A stretch of 64,000 nucleotides of DNA from Maricaulis sp048270095 (GTDB lineage Bacteria; Pseudomonadota; Alphaproteobacteria; Caulobacterales; Maricaulaceae): NCBI RefSeq assembly GCF_048270095.1, contig NZ_JBLWTL010000006.1, positions 1 to 64,000 on the forward strand, in the 5' to 3' direction. The first letter of the stretch is position 1. Each line of letters starts with the position of its first letter. The position numbers and the translations under genes were made by a program. This document shows, one piece after another, positions 16,424-25,508 of this stretch. The notes under the pieces are model-generated. The model saw nothing but the letters and a program-made list of their open reading frames with translations, did no database searches and had not been told where the DNA came from.

Positions 16424-16490
16424 CCATTTCCGGGTTTGTTTTCGCAGAAATGTAGACTAATTTCCTCCAAATATTGAATTTGAGGGAAAA

Positions 16491-16970
16491 ATGCTCGCAA
16501 ACCTTGATCTGATAGACGTCCGCATCCTCGAAGCTCTGCAGGAAGACGCAGGCCGTTCGGTTGCCGACATCGCCGAAATCGTGGGGCTGACCCCCTCCCC
16601 TTGCTGGCGCCGGATCCGGCGGCTGGAAACCGATGGTATCATCAAGCGGCGTTCGGTCGAGCTCGACCGCCGCGCCCTCGGCCTGATGTTTACAGCCTAT
16701 CTGGAGGTAAAGATATCACCGGCGCGCAAGGCCAATTATGTCAAGTTCGAGAAGGCCGTCCAGAGCTTCCCCGAAGTGACCGAGGCCTGCATGATGACCG
16801 GCCCCTATGACTATCTGGTCAAGGTCGTGATGGCGGATATTGACGCCTATAACGAGTTCATTTCAGAGCGCATGATCCCGCTCGACATCGTCGGCGATTT
16901 CCGCACCTCTGTGCAGGTCCGCAATATCAAGGACTCCAAGGGCCTTCCCCTGGGACATATCCAGGGCTGA
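16491..16970 (+). CDS. Lrp/AsnC-family transcriptional regulator (BkdR-like)
   Basis: The 159-residue protein has an N-terminal winged helix (LDLIDVRILEALQEDAGRSV, then a recognition region SPCWRRIRRLETDGII) and a C-terminal RAM ligand domain (TGPYDYLVKVVMADIDAY). Lrp-family proteins respond to amino acids. Its divergent position from bkdA1 matches that of Pseudomonas bkdR, which activates bkd genes with branched-chain amino acids as effectors, so the same role is inferred here. The sequence alone does not show the effector. Confidence 0.88.
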   Translation: MLANLDLIDVRILEALQEDAGRSVADIAEIVGLTPSPCWRRIRRLETDGIIKRRSVELDRRALGLMFTAYLEVKISPARKANYVKFEKAVQSFPEVTEACMMTGPYDYLVKVVMADIDAYNEFISERMIPLDIVGDFRTSVQVRNIKDSKGLPLGHIQG

Positions 16971-16987
16971 AACGGTTCGCCGCGCCT

Positions 16988-17422
16988 CTAGCGCAGCCGT
17001 TGCATGCCGGGACCAAAATCCCGGCTGGGCCGCGCCTCAAAGCCAAGTTCTGAATAGAAGCGCTCGCGCCCCTTGGCGCACATCAACATGACATGGGCAG
17101 CCGGAAAACCGGCGTCGATTCGCGCCAGCAGGCGCTGCATCATCCGCGTGCCCAGACCGCTGCCGCGAAGCTCAGGAGCGATGATGGCATCCTGGACATA
17201 GAGATAGAGCGGATCGCCGATGGCGCGAAGGAAGCCGACGATATGGTTGCGCGCATCATAGGCGGTGATCGCCAGCAGGGAGCCATCGAGCGCCGCTGCC
17301 GCCAGTTCCGGGGCCAACTCGCCCCAGCCACAGGCCGCCCGCATTGCAATGAAGTCAGCGACCGGCGGTGGACGGTCCTCAAACCTGATTCCGTCCACCG
17401 CCTGATTGCTGCAGTCCTGCAA
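16988..17422 (-). CDS. GNAT-family N-acetyltransferase
   Basis: The 144-residue protein has a GNAT acetyl-CoA-binding signature in AIIAPELRGSGLGTRMMQRLL, preceded by the strand LYLYVQDAII. The acceptor substrate is unknown. It starts two bases after the thiolase stop on the same strand, so it is likely co-transcribed with that gene. It is convergent with the Lrp-type gene. Confidence 0.85.
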   Translation of the reverse strand: MQDCSNQAVDGIRFEDRPPPVADFIAMRAACGWGELAPELAAAALDGSLLAITAYDARNHIVGFLRAIGDPLYLYVQDAIIAPELRGSGLGTRMMQRLLARIDAGFPAAHVMLMCAKGRERFYSELGFEARPSRDFGPGMQRLR

Positions 17423-17424
17423 GG

Positions 17425-18612
17425 CTAGAACCGCTCGATCGCCACTGCCGTGGCTTCGCCGCCACCGATGCAGAGCGAGGCGACGCCCTTGGACTTGCCG
17501 TGCTTTTCAAGCGCGGCGATCAGGGTGACGATGACACGGGCACCGGAGGCACCGATCGGGTGACCCAGCGCACAGGCGCCGCCATTGATATTGACCTTGT
17601 CATGGCTGAGGCCGAGTTCTTTCATCGCGATCATCGGGACGACGGCGAAAGCCTCGTTGATTTCCCACAGATCGACATCCTCGATGGTCCAGCCGGCGCG
17701 CTCGACCACCTTGCGCATGGCGGGCACCGGTGCGGTGGTAAAATAGGCCGGCTCATGGGCATGGGCTGCCGTGGCGACAATGCGCGCGAGCGGTTTGAGA
17801 CCGCGGCGTTCGGCCTCCGATTTGCGCATCAGCACCAGGGCTGCCGCGCCGTCTGAAATGCCCGAGGCATTGGCGGCGGTGACAGTGCCATCCTTGCTGA
17901 AGGCCGGGCGCAGGGACGGGATCTTGTCCGGCATGGCGCGGCGCGGCAATTCATCCGTATCGACCACGACATCGCCCTTGCGGGTCGTCAACGTCACCGG
18001 TGTGATCTCGCGTTTGAAATCACCATCCTTGGTCGCACGCTGGGCACGGGCCAGGGTTTCCAGCGCATAGGCATCCTGCTGTTCGCGCGTGAACTGGTGT
18101 TCCTGGGCGATCATGTCGGCATAGACGCCCATCGGCTTTTTCTCATAGGCATCCTCGAGACCGTCCTGGGCCATATGGTCCTTGAGCACGTCATGGCCGT
18201 ATTTGAAGCCGGCGCGGTGGGTCGGCATCATATGCGGCGCATTGCTCATCGATTCCATGCCGCCTGCGACGATGATATCCGCGTCGCCGGACATGATGGC
18301 CGAACGGCCCATGATCGCAGCCTGCATGCCTGAACCGCACATCTTGTTCAGCGTGGTCGCTTCAACGGATTTGGGCAGACCGCCCTTGATGCCCGCCTGG
18401 CGCGCCGGGGCCTGGCCCTGGCCGGCCTGGAGCACATTGCCCATCAGGATCTGATCGACATCTTCGCCGGCCACGCCGGCTTCTTGCATCGCGGCCTTGA
18501 CCGCAATGGCACCGAGTTCATTGGCCGACAGCGTCGTCAGCTCGCCGAGCAGGCCACCCATCGGGGTGCGCGCCATACCGACAATGACGATTGGATCATC
18601 AACTGCACTCAT
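17425..18612 (-). CDS. Acetyl-CoA C-acetyltransferase (thiolase)
   Basis: The start at 18612 (MSAVDDPIVIVGMARTP) gives a normal 395-residue biosynthetic-type thiolase. The nucleophile is C92 in NKMCGSGMQAA; the catalytic His lies in CALGHPIGASG and the second catalytic Cys in CIGGGEATA. It condenses two acetyl-CoA or cleaves 3-ketoacyl-CoA. It is near the branched-chain dehydrogenase genes, which fits a role in late valine/isoleucine/leucine degradation, although fatty-acid or PHB metabolism cannot be excluded. Confidence 0.94.
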   Translation of the reverse strand: MSAVDDPIVIVGMARTPMGGLLGELTTLSANELGAIAVKAAMQEAGVAGEDVDQILMGNVLQAGQGQAPARQAGIKGGLPKSVEATTLNKMCGSGMQAAIMGRSAIMSGDADIIVAGGMESMSNAPHMMPTHRAGFKYGHDVLKDHMAQDGLEDAYEKKPMGVYADMIAQEHQFTREQQDAYALETLARAQRATKDGDFKREITPVTLTTRKGDVVVDTDELPRRAMPDKIPSLRPAFSKDGTVTAANASGISDGAAALVLMRKSEAERRGLKPLARIVATAAHAHEPAYFTTAPVPAMRKVVERAGWTIEDVDLWEINEAFAVVPMIAMKELGLSHDKVNINGGACALGHPIGASGARVIVTLIAALEKHGKSKGVASLCIGGGEATAVAIERF

Positions 18613-18656
18613 CTGAAGTCTCCTCAGGGAAGGGATGGTGTGTAATTCTGGCGCGC

Positions 18657-19160
18657 ATGATGAAAACATGCGGCACCGCGTCAAGTCTTTTCGCAGATGC
18701 AACATTGGCATTGCGGACGTCGCCAACCTGGCGGGACTGGCGGGAAGCCCTGTTCCTGCTCGCTGTTTTGTGTGTTTTTGCGGCGGTTCTCGGCACGAAT
18801 GCCGGTCTCTTCACGTTTTCATGGACCACTGACTGGCCCCGCTTGATCGCCATAGCGCTGGTCGCCATCATCATTCCGGCGCTGGCCGAAGAGATGGTGT
18901 TCCGGGTTCTGCTCGCCGGACGAAGCGGTGTCTGGCGGGCGGGCATGGCGCTGACCCTGTTCGTCCTCTGGCACCCGGCCCAGCTCTGGCTTGACCTGCC
19001 GATGGCCCAGCCCGTCTTCGCCGACCCGGCTTTCCTCGCCATCGCCGCAGCGCTTGGCCTCGCCTGCACGATCAGCTATCGCCGCTCCGGCTCGGTCTGG
19101 CCGGCTGTGGCGATGCATTGGGCGGTGGTGGTGATGTGGAAAGGGTTTGCGGGGGGTTAG
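18657..19160 (+). CDS. CPBP (CAAX-type) intramembrane protease
   Basis: The product, about 167 residues from MMKTCGTASS, is a multi-span membrane protein with the CPBP motifs EEMVFR, VLWHPAQLW and HWAVVVMW. These supply the Glu/Glu/Arg and His residues of the Abi (CPBP) glutamate protease family. A start at 18591 would overlap the thiolase start codon region, so 18657 or 18660 is preferred. Targets in bacteria are mostly unknown; some members protect against bacteriocins. Confidence 0.82.
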   Translation: MMKTCGTASSLFADATLALRTSPTWRDWREALFLLAVLCVFAAVLGTNAGLFTFSWTTDWPRLIAIALVAIIIPALAEEMVFRVLLAGRSGVWRAGMALTLFVLWHPAQLWLDLPMAQPVFADPAFLAIAAALGLACTISYRRSGSVWPAVAMHWAVVVMWKGFAGG

Positions 19161-19181
19161 ATGTCGGATAGTGCCCGGTAT

Positions 19182-19871
19182 TTACACCGTCTGCCGTGCC
19201 GGCTGGCGCTGCACGAGAAGCCGTAGGCAGAACGCGGTCTCGGCCAGGACCGTCAGCCCGTACGCGGGAGCGAAAGCGGCCGACCATTCCGGCGCGAAGA
19301 AGCGCAGACCGCTGCCGGTGAGATAGACCAGACCGGCCACCGCCAGCCCCATGCCATAGAGCTTGCCAAACAGTCCTGAGCGCCAGACCAGCACGCCCAT
19401 CATCACACTGTTGACGCCGAAGAAAACCAGCCCGAGATCATAGCCATGACCGTGCAGGTCAAGGAAAACCAGCGCCAGCGCGGCAGAATCGGCCAGAGCA
19501 TCCGCTTCAGACAGAATCAGCCACGCCGCCTGCAGCGCCATGAGGTTGGCGGCAATCAGCACGGTCTGGATCAGCCGGAACACCATCGCCGCGAGTGCCA
19601 GGCCGGGCGCTGCCGCGCGGAAGATCAGATAGAGCAGGATCGCCAGTCCCGCATCGCTGAGCACCATGACCAGATCGGCGGCAATCGCCAGCCGGAACTG
19701 ACCGGGTGCTGCGAGGATGGCCGCGGCGGTGCCATTGGCGTCAGCGAGATCGATCAGCGGCCCGCGAAGACCCAGCTCGGCGCCAAGACCGGCGATGATG
19801 ATGATGAGATAGAACAGGCCGGCAAGACGCGCCATGCGCGCGAGATCGGAGGTCAGTGTGAGTTTGGCCAC
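19182..19871 (-). CDS. DUF4386 membrane protein
   Basis: The 229-residue protein has about six membrane segments and matches the DUF4386 pattern: MARLAGLFYLIIIIAGLGAE near the N-terminus, ADLVMVLSDAGLAILLY and LVFFGVNSVMMGVLV. No biochemical function is known. It is the last gene of a co-directional row that starts with the LysR gene at 24068, and its start lies 26 bp after the EamA gene stop. Confidence 0.82.
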   Translation of the reverse strand: MAKLTLTSDLARMARLAGLFYLIIIIAGLGAELGLRGPLIDLADANGTAAAILAAPGQFRLAIAADLVMVLSDAGLAILLYLIFRAAAPGLALAAMVFRLIQTVLIAANLMALQAAWLILSEADALADSAALALVFLDLHGHGYDLGLVFFGVNSVMMGVLVWRSGLFGKLYGMGLAVAGLVYLTGSGLRFFAPEWSAAFAPAYGLTVLAETAFCLRLLVQRQPARQTV

Positions 19872-19897
19872 GTGAAAATTCCTTTCTTGAGCGCTTG

Positions 19898-20785
19898 TCA
19901 GGCAGTCCGTGCCGGCGGCGCAGCTGTGCGCACCGGGCCGGGGCGGTTGGCACGCTGGCCGGCCCAGACCGAAGCCAGCACGATGGCGGCGCCGATCCCC
20001 TGCAGCAGCGAGAGGGACTGGCCCAGGATAACCCAGCCGAGAATGACCGCCATGACCGGGCTCATCATGCCGAGCATGGACACCGCGCCTGGGTCAAGCC
20101 GGGCAATGCCGCGAAACCAGATCGCATAGGTCGCGGCGGCGCCGATCAGACCGAGCCAGGCGAGGCCGGCAAGACTGGGGAGTGTGAGCGGTGGCAGCGG
20201 TGGCTCCAGGATCAAGGCCAGCGGCAGCAGGATCAACCCCCCGGCCGTGAGTTGCCAGGCGGTGAAGCTGAGTGCCGGCACAGGCGGGTGCCATTTCCGG
20301 CTCAGCACCGTGCCTGCCGCCATGGACGCCGCGCCGCCCAGTCCTGCGGCGACGCCAATCAGATCGAACGCGGCGCCCGGGCGGATAAGCAGGAACGCGA
20401 CACCGAGAATGCCGGTCGCCGCCGCAGCGACAGCGCCTGCGCGCACCGGTGTACCCAGCCAGCCGCGCGCCATGATGATGACCATCATGGCCTGCAACGT
20501 CCCCAGCGTCGCGGCGACACCGCCGGGCAAGCGGTAGGCGGCGACAAATAGAAGTACCCAGAAGAGTGCGAAATTGAACGCACCCAGCAGGAAAACCCGC
20601 CCGAGCCAGGCGCGCGGCGGCAGGCTGCGCGTCAGGGCGAGCAGCAACAGGCCCGCCGGCAGGGCGCGCAGCGCCGCGATGGTCACGGGATAGCCGGCGG
20701 GCATGAGTTCGGATGTGACGAGATAGCTGCTGCCCCAAACCGCAGGGGCGAGCGCTGTCAAAAGAATATCGGTGGTGCGTGACAT
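19898..20785 (-). CDS. EamA/DMT-family transporter
   Basis: The protein, about 295 residues from MSRTTDILLTAL, has ten predicted membrane helices arranged as two EamA repeats, with GSSYLVTSELMPAGYPVTIAA in the first half. Such drug/metabolite transporters export amino acids, metabolites or toxic compounds. The substrate is not known. Its position in the row with WrbA and a DsbA-like protein could suggest export of a reactive compound, but this is only inference. Confidence 0.88.
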   Translation of the reverse strand: MSRTTDILLTALAPAVWGSSYLVTSELMPAGYPVTIAALRALPAGLLLLALTRSLPPRAWLGRVFLLGAFNFALFWVLLFVAAYRLPGGVAATLGTLQAMMVIIMARGWLGTPVRAGAVAAAATGILGVAFLLIRPGAAFDLIGVAAGLGGAASMAAGTVLSRKWHPPVPALSFTAWQLTAGGLILLPLALILEPPLPPLTLPSLAGLAWLGLIGAAATYAIWFRGIARLDPGAVSMLGMMSPVMAVILGWVILGQSLSLLQGIGAAIVLASVWAGQRANRPGPVRTAAPPARTA

Positions 20786-20809
20786 GGGCCACATCTCCTG
20801 ATCAGGGGT

Positions 20810-21439
20810 TCAGCCGATCGCGTGAATCAGCTGGGCCGCCAATTCCTCGCGTGATCCGTTGACAAGGCGCGTGCCTGTCTCGCGGACGATCAGGGCCGGG
20901 ACAGAGTGGACGTGCAGCGTGCGGGCGCGCTGGCGGTCCGCCTCGACGGCGCGGGCGGTGGCCGGGTCGCTGAAGAACCGGGCAAACGCGTCGGCCTCGA
21001 ATCCGCTTTCGCGCGCGAACTGAACCAGGGTTTCCGGGTCAGCGATATTGCGGGCCTCCGCGAGGTGCGCACGCTGGAGCCGGTCAAACATGTCCCAATG
21101 CGCGCCTTGCCCGCCAAGCCGTTCGGCGGCCTTGCAGGCCAGAGCGGCGGCCATCCCGTGGGGGTAGTCGAAGGGGGCCGCGCGCATCGCCTCGATATCG
21201 ACGAGCTCCGGCCAGTCACTCGCCTGACGGCAGGCCGACCAGTGCCCGAGAATGGTTTCGCGGGCCTGATCCGGCGAACCCCAGCGGGCGGCCATCTCGG
21301 CAGGGCTTGCCTGCAGGACGAAGGTGCGGTGGCGGATATCGAGCGCAAACTCCGCCGCGAGGCTGCGCATCCGCGACGAGATGTTGAAACACCAGCAGCA
21401 GACGACGTCGTGGAAGAAATCAATGGTGAGGGACGCCAT
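20810..21439 (-). CDS. DsbA/FrnE-like thioredoxin-fold oxidoreductase
   Basis: The 209-residue protein has the DsbA-type fold (PF01323-like) with an inserted helical domain. The active site reads DVVCCWCFNIS, a CCWC version of the usual CPWC, with Cys at residues 14 and 17 (counting from 21439) and an extra Cys at 15. The cis-Pro segment is VHSVPALIV. There is no signal peptide, so it is cytosolic. Its ATG overlaps the WrbA gene stop (ATGA), showing tight coupling. Confidence 0.86.
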   Translation of the reverse strand: MASLTIDFFHDVVCCWCFNISSRMRSLAAEFALDIRHRTFVLQASPAEMAARWGSPDQARETILGHWSACRQASDWPELVDIEAMRAAPFDYPHGMAAALACKAAERLGGQGAHWDMFDRLQRAHLAEARNIADPETLVQFARESGFEADAFARFFSDPATARAVEADRQRARTLHVHSVPALIVRETGTRLVNGSREELAAQLIHAIG

Positions 21440-22062
21440 CACGCCGCATCCTCATTCAGACCGGCACCGGCCAGCCGCGCGGCAATCCGGGCAACATGGG
21501 CGCCCTGGAAGCGTGCGCCGGCGAGATCGAGCCGTGAGGGCGCGCGCGATCCGTCGGCACCGGCGATGGTCCCCGCGCCATAGGGCGCGCCGCCGATGAT
21601 CCCGTCCGCGGTCGTCTGACCGGCGAAGGTGTAGGGCATGCCGGCAATCAACATGCCGAAATGCTGCAACGGGATCTGGGTGGACAGCAGCGTCGCCTCG
21701 TGCCCGCCATGCTGCGAGCCGGTGGATGCGAACACCGCCGCGACCTTGCCGACGAGCGCATTGCGCGCCCACAGCCCGCCAGCCTGGTCGAGGAAGGATT
21801 TCATCTGGCCAGCCATCATGCCGAACATGGTCGGCGTGCCAAAGATGATGCCGTCATAAGCTTCGAGGTCGGCCGGCGCCGCGACCAGCGCGTCGTCTAC
21901 GATGAAGCCTGCCTTGCGCCGAACCGCCTCGGGGACGGTTTCGGGGACACGGCGCAGATCGACCTGGGTGCCGGGCACGCTGCGGGCACCATCGGCCTCA
22001 GCCTGGGCCAGCGTGCGAACATGGCCATAGCTGGAATAGTAGAGAACGAGAATCCGGGACAT
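21439..22062 (-). CDS. wrbA: NAD(P)H:quinone oxidoreductase, WrbA type
   Basis: The 207-residue flavodoxin-like protein has the FMN segments LVLYYSSYGHVRTLA, FGTPTMFGMMAGQMKSFLDQ and FASTGSQHGGHEATLL of the WrbA family. It reduces quinones by two electrons, avoiding semiquinones. It sits between the cyclase and the DsbA-like gene in one direction. The set would fit handling of quinones or other electrophiles, but no specific substrate is known. Confidence 0.92.
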   Translation of the reverse strand: MSRILVLYYSSYGHVRTLAQAEADGARSVPGTQVDLRRVPETVPEAVRRKAGFIVDDALVAAPADLEAYDGIIFGTPTMFGMMAGQMKSFLDQAGGLWARNALVGKVAAVFASTGSQHGGHEATLLSTQIPLQHFGMLIAGMPYTFAGQTTADGIIGGAPYGAGTIAGADGSRAPSRLDLAGARFQGAHVARIAARLAGAGLNEDAA

Positions 22063-22089
22063 CGCGATGAGCCTTTTTTGTTTTCGGGA

Positions 22090-23076
22090 TCAATCGATCG
22101 GCAGCGCGATCGGGCGCAATGGGGCCGCATCGGCGCCGCGCAATTTCAGCGAGCCGCCGATGAAGGCGAATTCGTACAGACCCGCCTGAGCGAGCCCTTC
22201 GAGATTTACGAGTTCCATGATCGGAACGCCCCTCTGCGCCAGCAGATAGGTGTGGACGGGCACATAATTGCCCTCGATCTCGGACGGGAAGGCCTCGAAA
22301 CTCAGATTGTCGGCCCCGACGATCATGGCGTGCGACTCGTCGGCGAGAAAGCGGGCGGCCTCGAGCCCGAGGCCCGGCGGGTTGTCCATATAGCGGCTGG
22401 CATGTTCATAGAGCGCCATACGACCGGTGCGGATCAGCACGACATCACCGGCCTGAAGCTCGACACCCTGGCGCGCCAGCGCGCCCTCGAGATCGGCGCG
22501 TGTCACGCGGTAGCCGGCGGGCAGCATGTCGAGGCGCCTGAAGGTGGCGACATCGATCATCACGCCCCGCGCCACGATCGGCGGGATGGTTTCAGCACCC
22601 GTCATCTGCCAGCCCGCATCGCCGAGATGCTCGTCGGCGCTGAAATGATTGTAGATCTCGCCATCGAGGCCGAAATGGTTGAGCGCATCGAGATGGGTGC
22701 CGGTGTGGGTGTACATCGAGATGGCCGAGCCGGTGTAACTGACATGGCCATTGGCGGCTTCGCCCACCTGCAAGGGGTCGTCAGTCACCGTTCCCCGCGG
22801 CGTGTGGGTCATCCAGATCTGATATCGGGGGTCTCCGGCGGCATGCCATCCGGGCATGCCGATGAAATACTCCACGGACAGGTCGTAGACGGTGCCTCCC
22901 GTAATCCGGGACAGGATGGAGGCGCGCGAGCGCTCGGTCATCATATTGAGCGCGCCGAGCTGATCGTCGCGGCCCCAGGGGCTGGTTCCGACGGTCGCGG
23001 GGGTTTCGGCCGCAGCCGACAGGGGCAGCGAAAGGGCGAGGCCCAGAACAAGGGGCAAAAAGGTTGAGGTCTGCAT
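22090..23076 (-). CDS. Exported cyclase/kynurenine-formamidase-like metal hydrolase
   Basis: The 328-residue protein has a signal peptide (LPLVLGLALSLPLSAAAE) and the metal motif THTGTHLDALNHFG typical of the cyclase family (PF04199) that includes kynurenine formamidase. The motif HTGTHxD supplies metal ligands. A periplasmic location is predicted from the signal. Cyclase-family enzymes hydrolyse formamides, lactones or cyclic imides; the substrate here is unknown. It is the first gene after the LysR gene, on the same strand. Confidence 0.87.
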   Translation of the reverse strand: MQTSTFLPLVLGLALSLPLSAAAETPATVGTSPWGRDDQLGALNMMTERSRASILSRITGGTVYDLSVEYFIGMPGWHAAGDPRYQIWMTHTPRGTVTDDPLQVGEAANGHVSYTGSAISMYTHTGTHLDALNHFGLDGEIYNHFSADEHLGDAGWQMTGAETIPPIVARGVMIDVATFRRLDMLPAGYRVTRADLEGALARQGVELQAGDVVLIRTGRMALYEHASRYMDNPPGLGLEAARFLADESHAMIVGADNLSFEAFPSEIEGNYVPVHTYLLAQRGVPIMELVNLEGLAQAGLYEFAFIGGSLKLRGADAAPLRPIALPID

Positions 23077-23180
23077 CGGGGTCTACCTGGCTGGTTTGAC
23101 ATGCCCGGGAGAGTGAAGCTGTGGCCGGCCGGGAATAACCGGCCCAGTCTGACTTCATTGTTTACGCTGGTTGAATAATC

Positions 23181-24068
23181 TCAGGTCCGCAGGGCGGCGC
23201 GCAGATGCTCTAGAAAGGCCATGACCCTGGCGTCCATTCCAAGCCGCGAGGCTGTCACAGCGAGGATTTCCGGCGCGGGCAGCTCCCAGTCCGGCAAGAC
23301 GCGGACAAGCTCGCCGCGCGCCTCGGGCGCGTTCGAGACAAAGTCCGGCAAGGTGCCAATGCCCTGCCCCGCGATCAGCAGATCGCGCAGCACGAGGCTG
23401 TTGCCAACCCGCACCCGGGGGTCAAGCTCAACCGTACTCGCGCCCGAACATCCACGCAGGGACCACGACGTCAGGTGATCGGCAAGCAGAAAACCGATCA
23501 CCGCGTGTTGCGCAATATCTTGCGGGGTTTTCGGATGGCCGGCCCGGTCCAGATACGCGGGGGCGGCAAAAATCCTCTGCCGCACCGCACCGAGCTTGCG
23601 CGCCACCAGAGCCGAGTCCGGCATGGCGGCGCGGATACGGATCGAGACATCAAACCCGCCCTCGACCATGTCGACCATCCGGTCGTCGAGCGAAAGTGTG
23701 AGCGAAAGATCCGGATAGGCATTGCGAAACGCCGGCAGCATGGGTGCAATCACAGTCTGCCCGAACGAGCTCGGCGCGTTGACCTTGAGATGGCCCCGCA
23801 CTGTGCCGGCACCATCGCGGATGCGCGTCTCGACCTTGCTCACGGCGTCGAGGATGCCGATTGCCTCGTCATAATAGAGCCGGCCGGCATCGGTCACCGA
23901 CATGGAGCGCGTCGTCCGCGTCAGCAAGACACTGCCAAGGCTTTCCTCGAGCAGCTTGATCTCGCGGCTCAGAAGCGCCGGCGAAACGCCGATATCCTCC
24001 GCCGCGCGGGCGAAATTGCCCCGCTCGACGATGCGGCGGTAGGCGTGCATGACGGAAAGCTTGTCCAT
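23181..24068 (-). CDS. LysR-family transcriptional regulator
   Basis: The start at 24068 (MDKLSVMHAYRRIVERGNFA) places a standard LysR winged helix at residues 1-60, with the recognition region SPALLSREIKLLEESLGSVL. The effector-binding domain follows, giving 295 residues. It is of the CrgA/PA2206-like LTTR group judging by VDGA/VRGHLKVNAPSSFG. It precedes the cyclase, wrbA, DsbA-like, EamA and DUF4386 genes on the same strand and likely controls them and itself. A GGCCGG-GAATAA-CCGGCC hairpin lies in the gap after it (23127-23144). Confidence 0.9.
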   Translation of the reverse strand: MDKLSVMHAYRRIVERGNFARAAEDIGVSPALLSREIKLLEESLGSVLLTRTTRSMSVTDAGRLYYDEAIGILDAVSKVETRIRDGAGTVRGHLKVNAPSSFGQTVIAPMLPAFRNAYPDLSLTLSLDDRMVDMVEGGFDVSIRIRAAMPDSALVARKLGAVRQRIFAAPAYLDRAGHPKTPQDIAQHAVIGFLLADHLTSWSLRGCSGASTVELDPRVRVGNSLVLRDLLIAGQGIGTLPDFVSNAPEARGELVRVLPDWELPAPEILAVTASRLGMDARVMAFLEHLRAALRT

Positions 24069-24236
24069 CGCGGGCAGAAACTCGATCAGACTGGTTGGCC
24101 ACCCCGCCAGCAGCAGGACCTCGACCCGATAGCATAATTTGCAGAGCTCCGCGAATGGGTTGCGGATGCAAAGCAATTCCGCAAAGTGCAGCTTCGCCGC
24201 CGCGAACCGGGGCCCCCGAATCCGCGCGAATGACAA

Positions 24237-25454
24237 CTACCCGATCAACCGATACCCGCCGCCTGTCCTCGCACTCGCACTCGTCTTCGCAATCCAGCCG
24301 CCGCCGAGCACGCGGCCCTCATCCTCGGCCGAGTAGAAGACACAGGCCTGTCCGGGCGCAACGCCCTCTTCGCCGCCGGGCAGGACGACAGTGATTTCAT
24401 CGCCATCGACCGCAAAGGCGGCATCAACGGGCGGCCGGGTCGAGCGGACCTTGACGCGTACGGGGACGCCGTCTGCCAGGGCGTCATCGCCGAGCCAGTT
24501 GATATCCTTCAGCGTGATCCGGTCGACGGCGAGCGCTTCGCGCGGGCCGACCACGACCTGCGCCGTAGCGGCATCAAGCTTGACGACATAGAGCGGATCA
24601 CCGACCGCGATCTTGAGGCCGCGGCGCTGGCCGACCGTGTAGTGGATGACGCCTTCATGTGTGCCCAGCACCGTGCCATCGACATGAACGATCTCGCCGG
24701 GGCGCGAGACACCGGGGCGCACCTTCTCGACAATATCGACATAGCGGCCCTGGGGCACAAAGCAGATATCCTGGCTGTCGGGCTTGTCGGCGACGATCAG
24801 GCCGAAGGCTTCAGCCAGCCTGCGCGTCTGGTCCTTGTCGAGATGACCGAGCGGGAAGCGCAGGAAATCGAGCTGCTCATGCGTCGTCGCGAACAGGAAA
24901 TAGGACTGGTCCTTGCCGGCATCTGCCGCGCGTCGCAATTGCGCGCCATTCGGCCCGTCCACGCGCTGGATATAATGCCCCGTCGCCATGCATTCGGCGC
25001 CGAGCTCGCGCGCGGTCGTCAGCAGATCGGCGAATTTGACCGTCTGATTGCATCGCACGCACGGGATCGGCGTGAAGCCGGCCAGATAGGTATCGGCAAA
25101 TTCCTCGATCACCGCTTCGCGGAAACGGCTCTCATAATTGAGGACATAGTGGGGAAAGCCGCATTCCTCGGCGACGCGCTTGGCGTCATAGATATCCTGG
25201 CCGGCGCAGCAGGCACCCTTCTTCTGGATTGCCGCACCATGATCATAGAGCTGCAGCGTCACGCCGACGACATCATAGCCGGCACGATGAAGCACTGCTG
25301 CGGTGACGGAGCTGTCGACCCCGCCCGACATCGCGACAACGACGCGGTGATCGGCGGGATTGCCGCCCAGGCCGAGCGGATCGCCGGCGAGGCCAAATTC
25401 GGAAAGAAGCGCATCGGCACGCACCATCGCGCGACCGGAATCGGTATTCGTCAT
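24237..25454 (-). CDS. mnmA: tRNA 2-thiouridine synthase MnmA
   Basis: MnmA thiolates U34 of Lys, Glu and Gln tRNAs. The 405-residue protein has the ATP pyrophosphatase P-loop SGGVDSS, the catalytic cysteine region PIPCVRCNQTVKF and the second cysteine in DSQDICFVPQG. The start MTNTDSGRAM is about 35 residues before the core, slightly longer than in E. coli. It stands between flgL and the LysR gene and appears unlinked to either. Confidence 0.95.
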   Translation of the reverse strand: MTNTDSGRAMVRADALLSEFGLAGDPLGLGGNPADHRVVVAMSGGVDSSVTAAVLHRAGYDVVGVTLQLYDHGAAIQKKGACCAGQDIYDAKRVAEECGFPHYVLNYESRFREAVIEEFADTYLAGFTPIPCVRCNQTVKFADLLTTARELGAECMATGHYIQRVDGPNGAQLRRAADAGKDQSYFLFATTHEQLDFLRFPLGHLDKDQTRRLAEAFGLIVADKPDSQDICFVPQGRYVDIVEKVRPGVSRPGEIVHVDGTVLGTHEGVIHYTVGQRRGLKIAVGDPLYVVKLDAATAQVVVGPREALAVDRITLKDINWLGDDALADGVPVRVKVRSTRPPVDAAFAVDGDEITVVLPGGEEGVAPGQACVFYSAEDEGRVLGGGWIAKTSASARTGGGYRLIG

Positions 25455-25508
25455 ATTCGCCTCCAGCGGGGTCAAGGCCCGCAGCAAACGGTTGAAGTTG
25501 GCTGAGGC

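Noticed and set aside
21661..23067. 468-codon open frame on the plus strand
   Set aside because: It is antisense to wrbA and the cyclase gene, both of which carry clear motifs.
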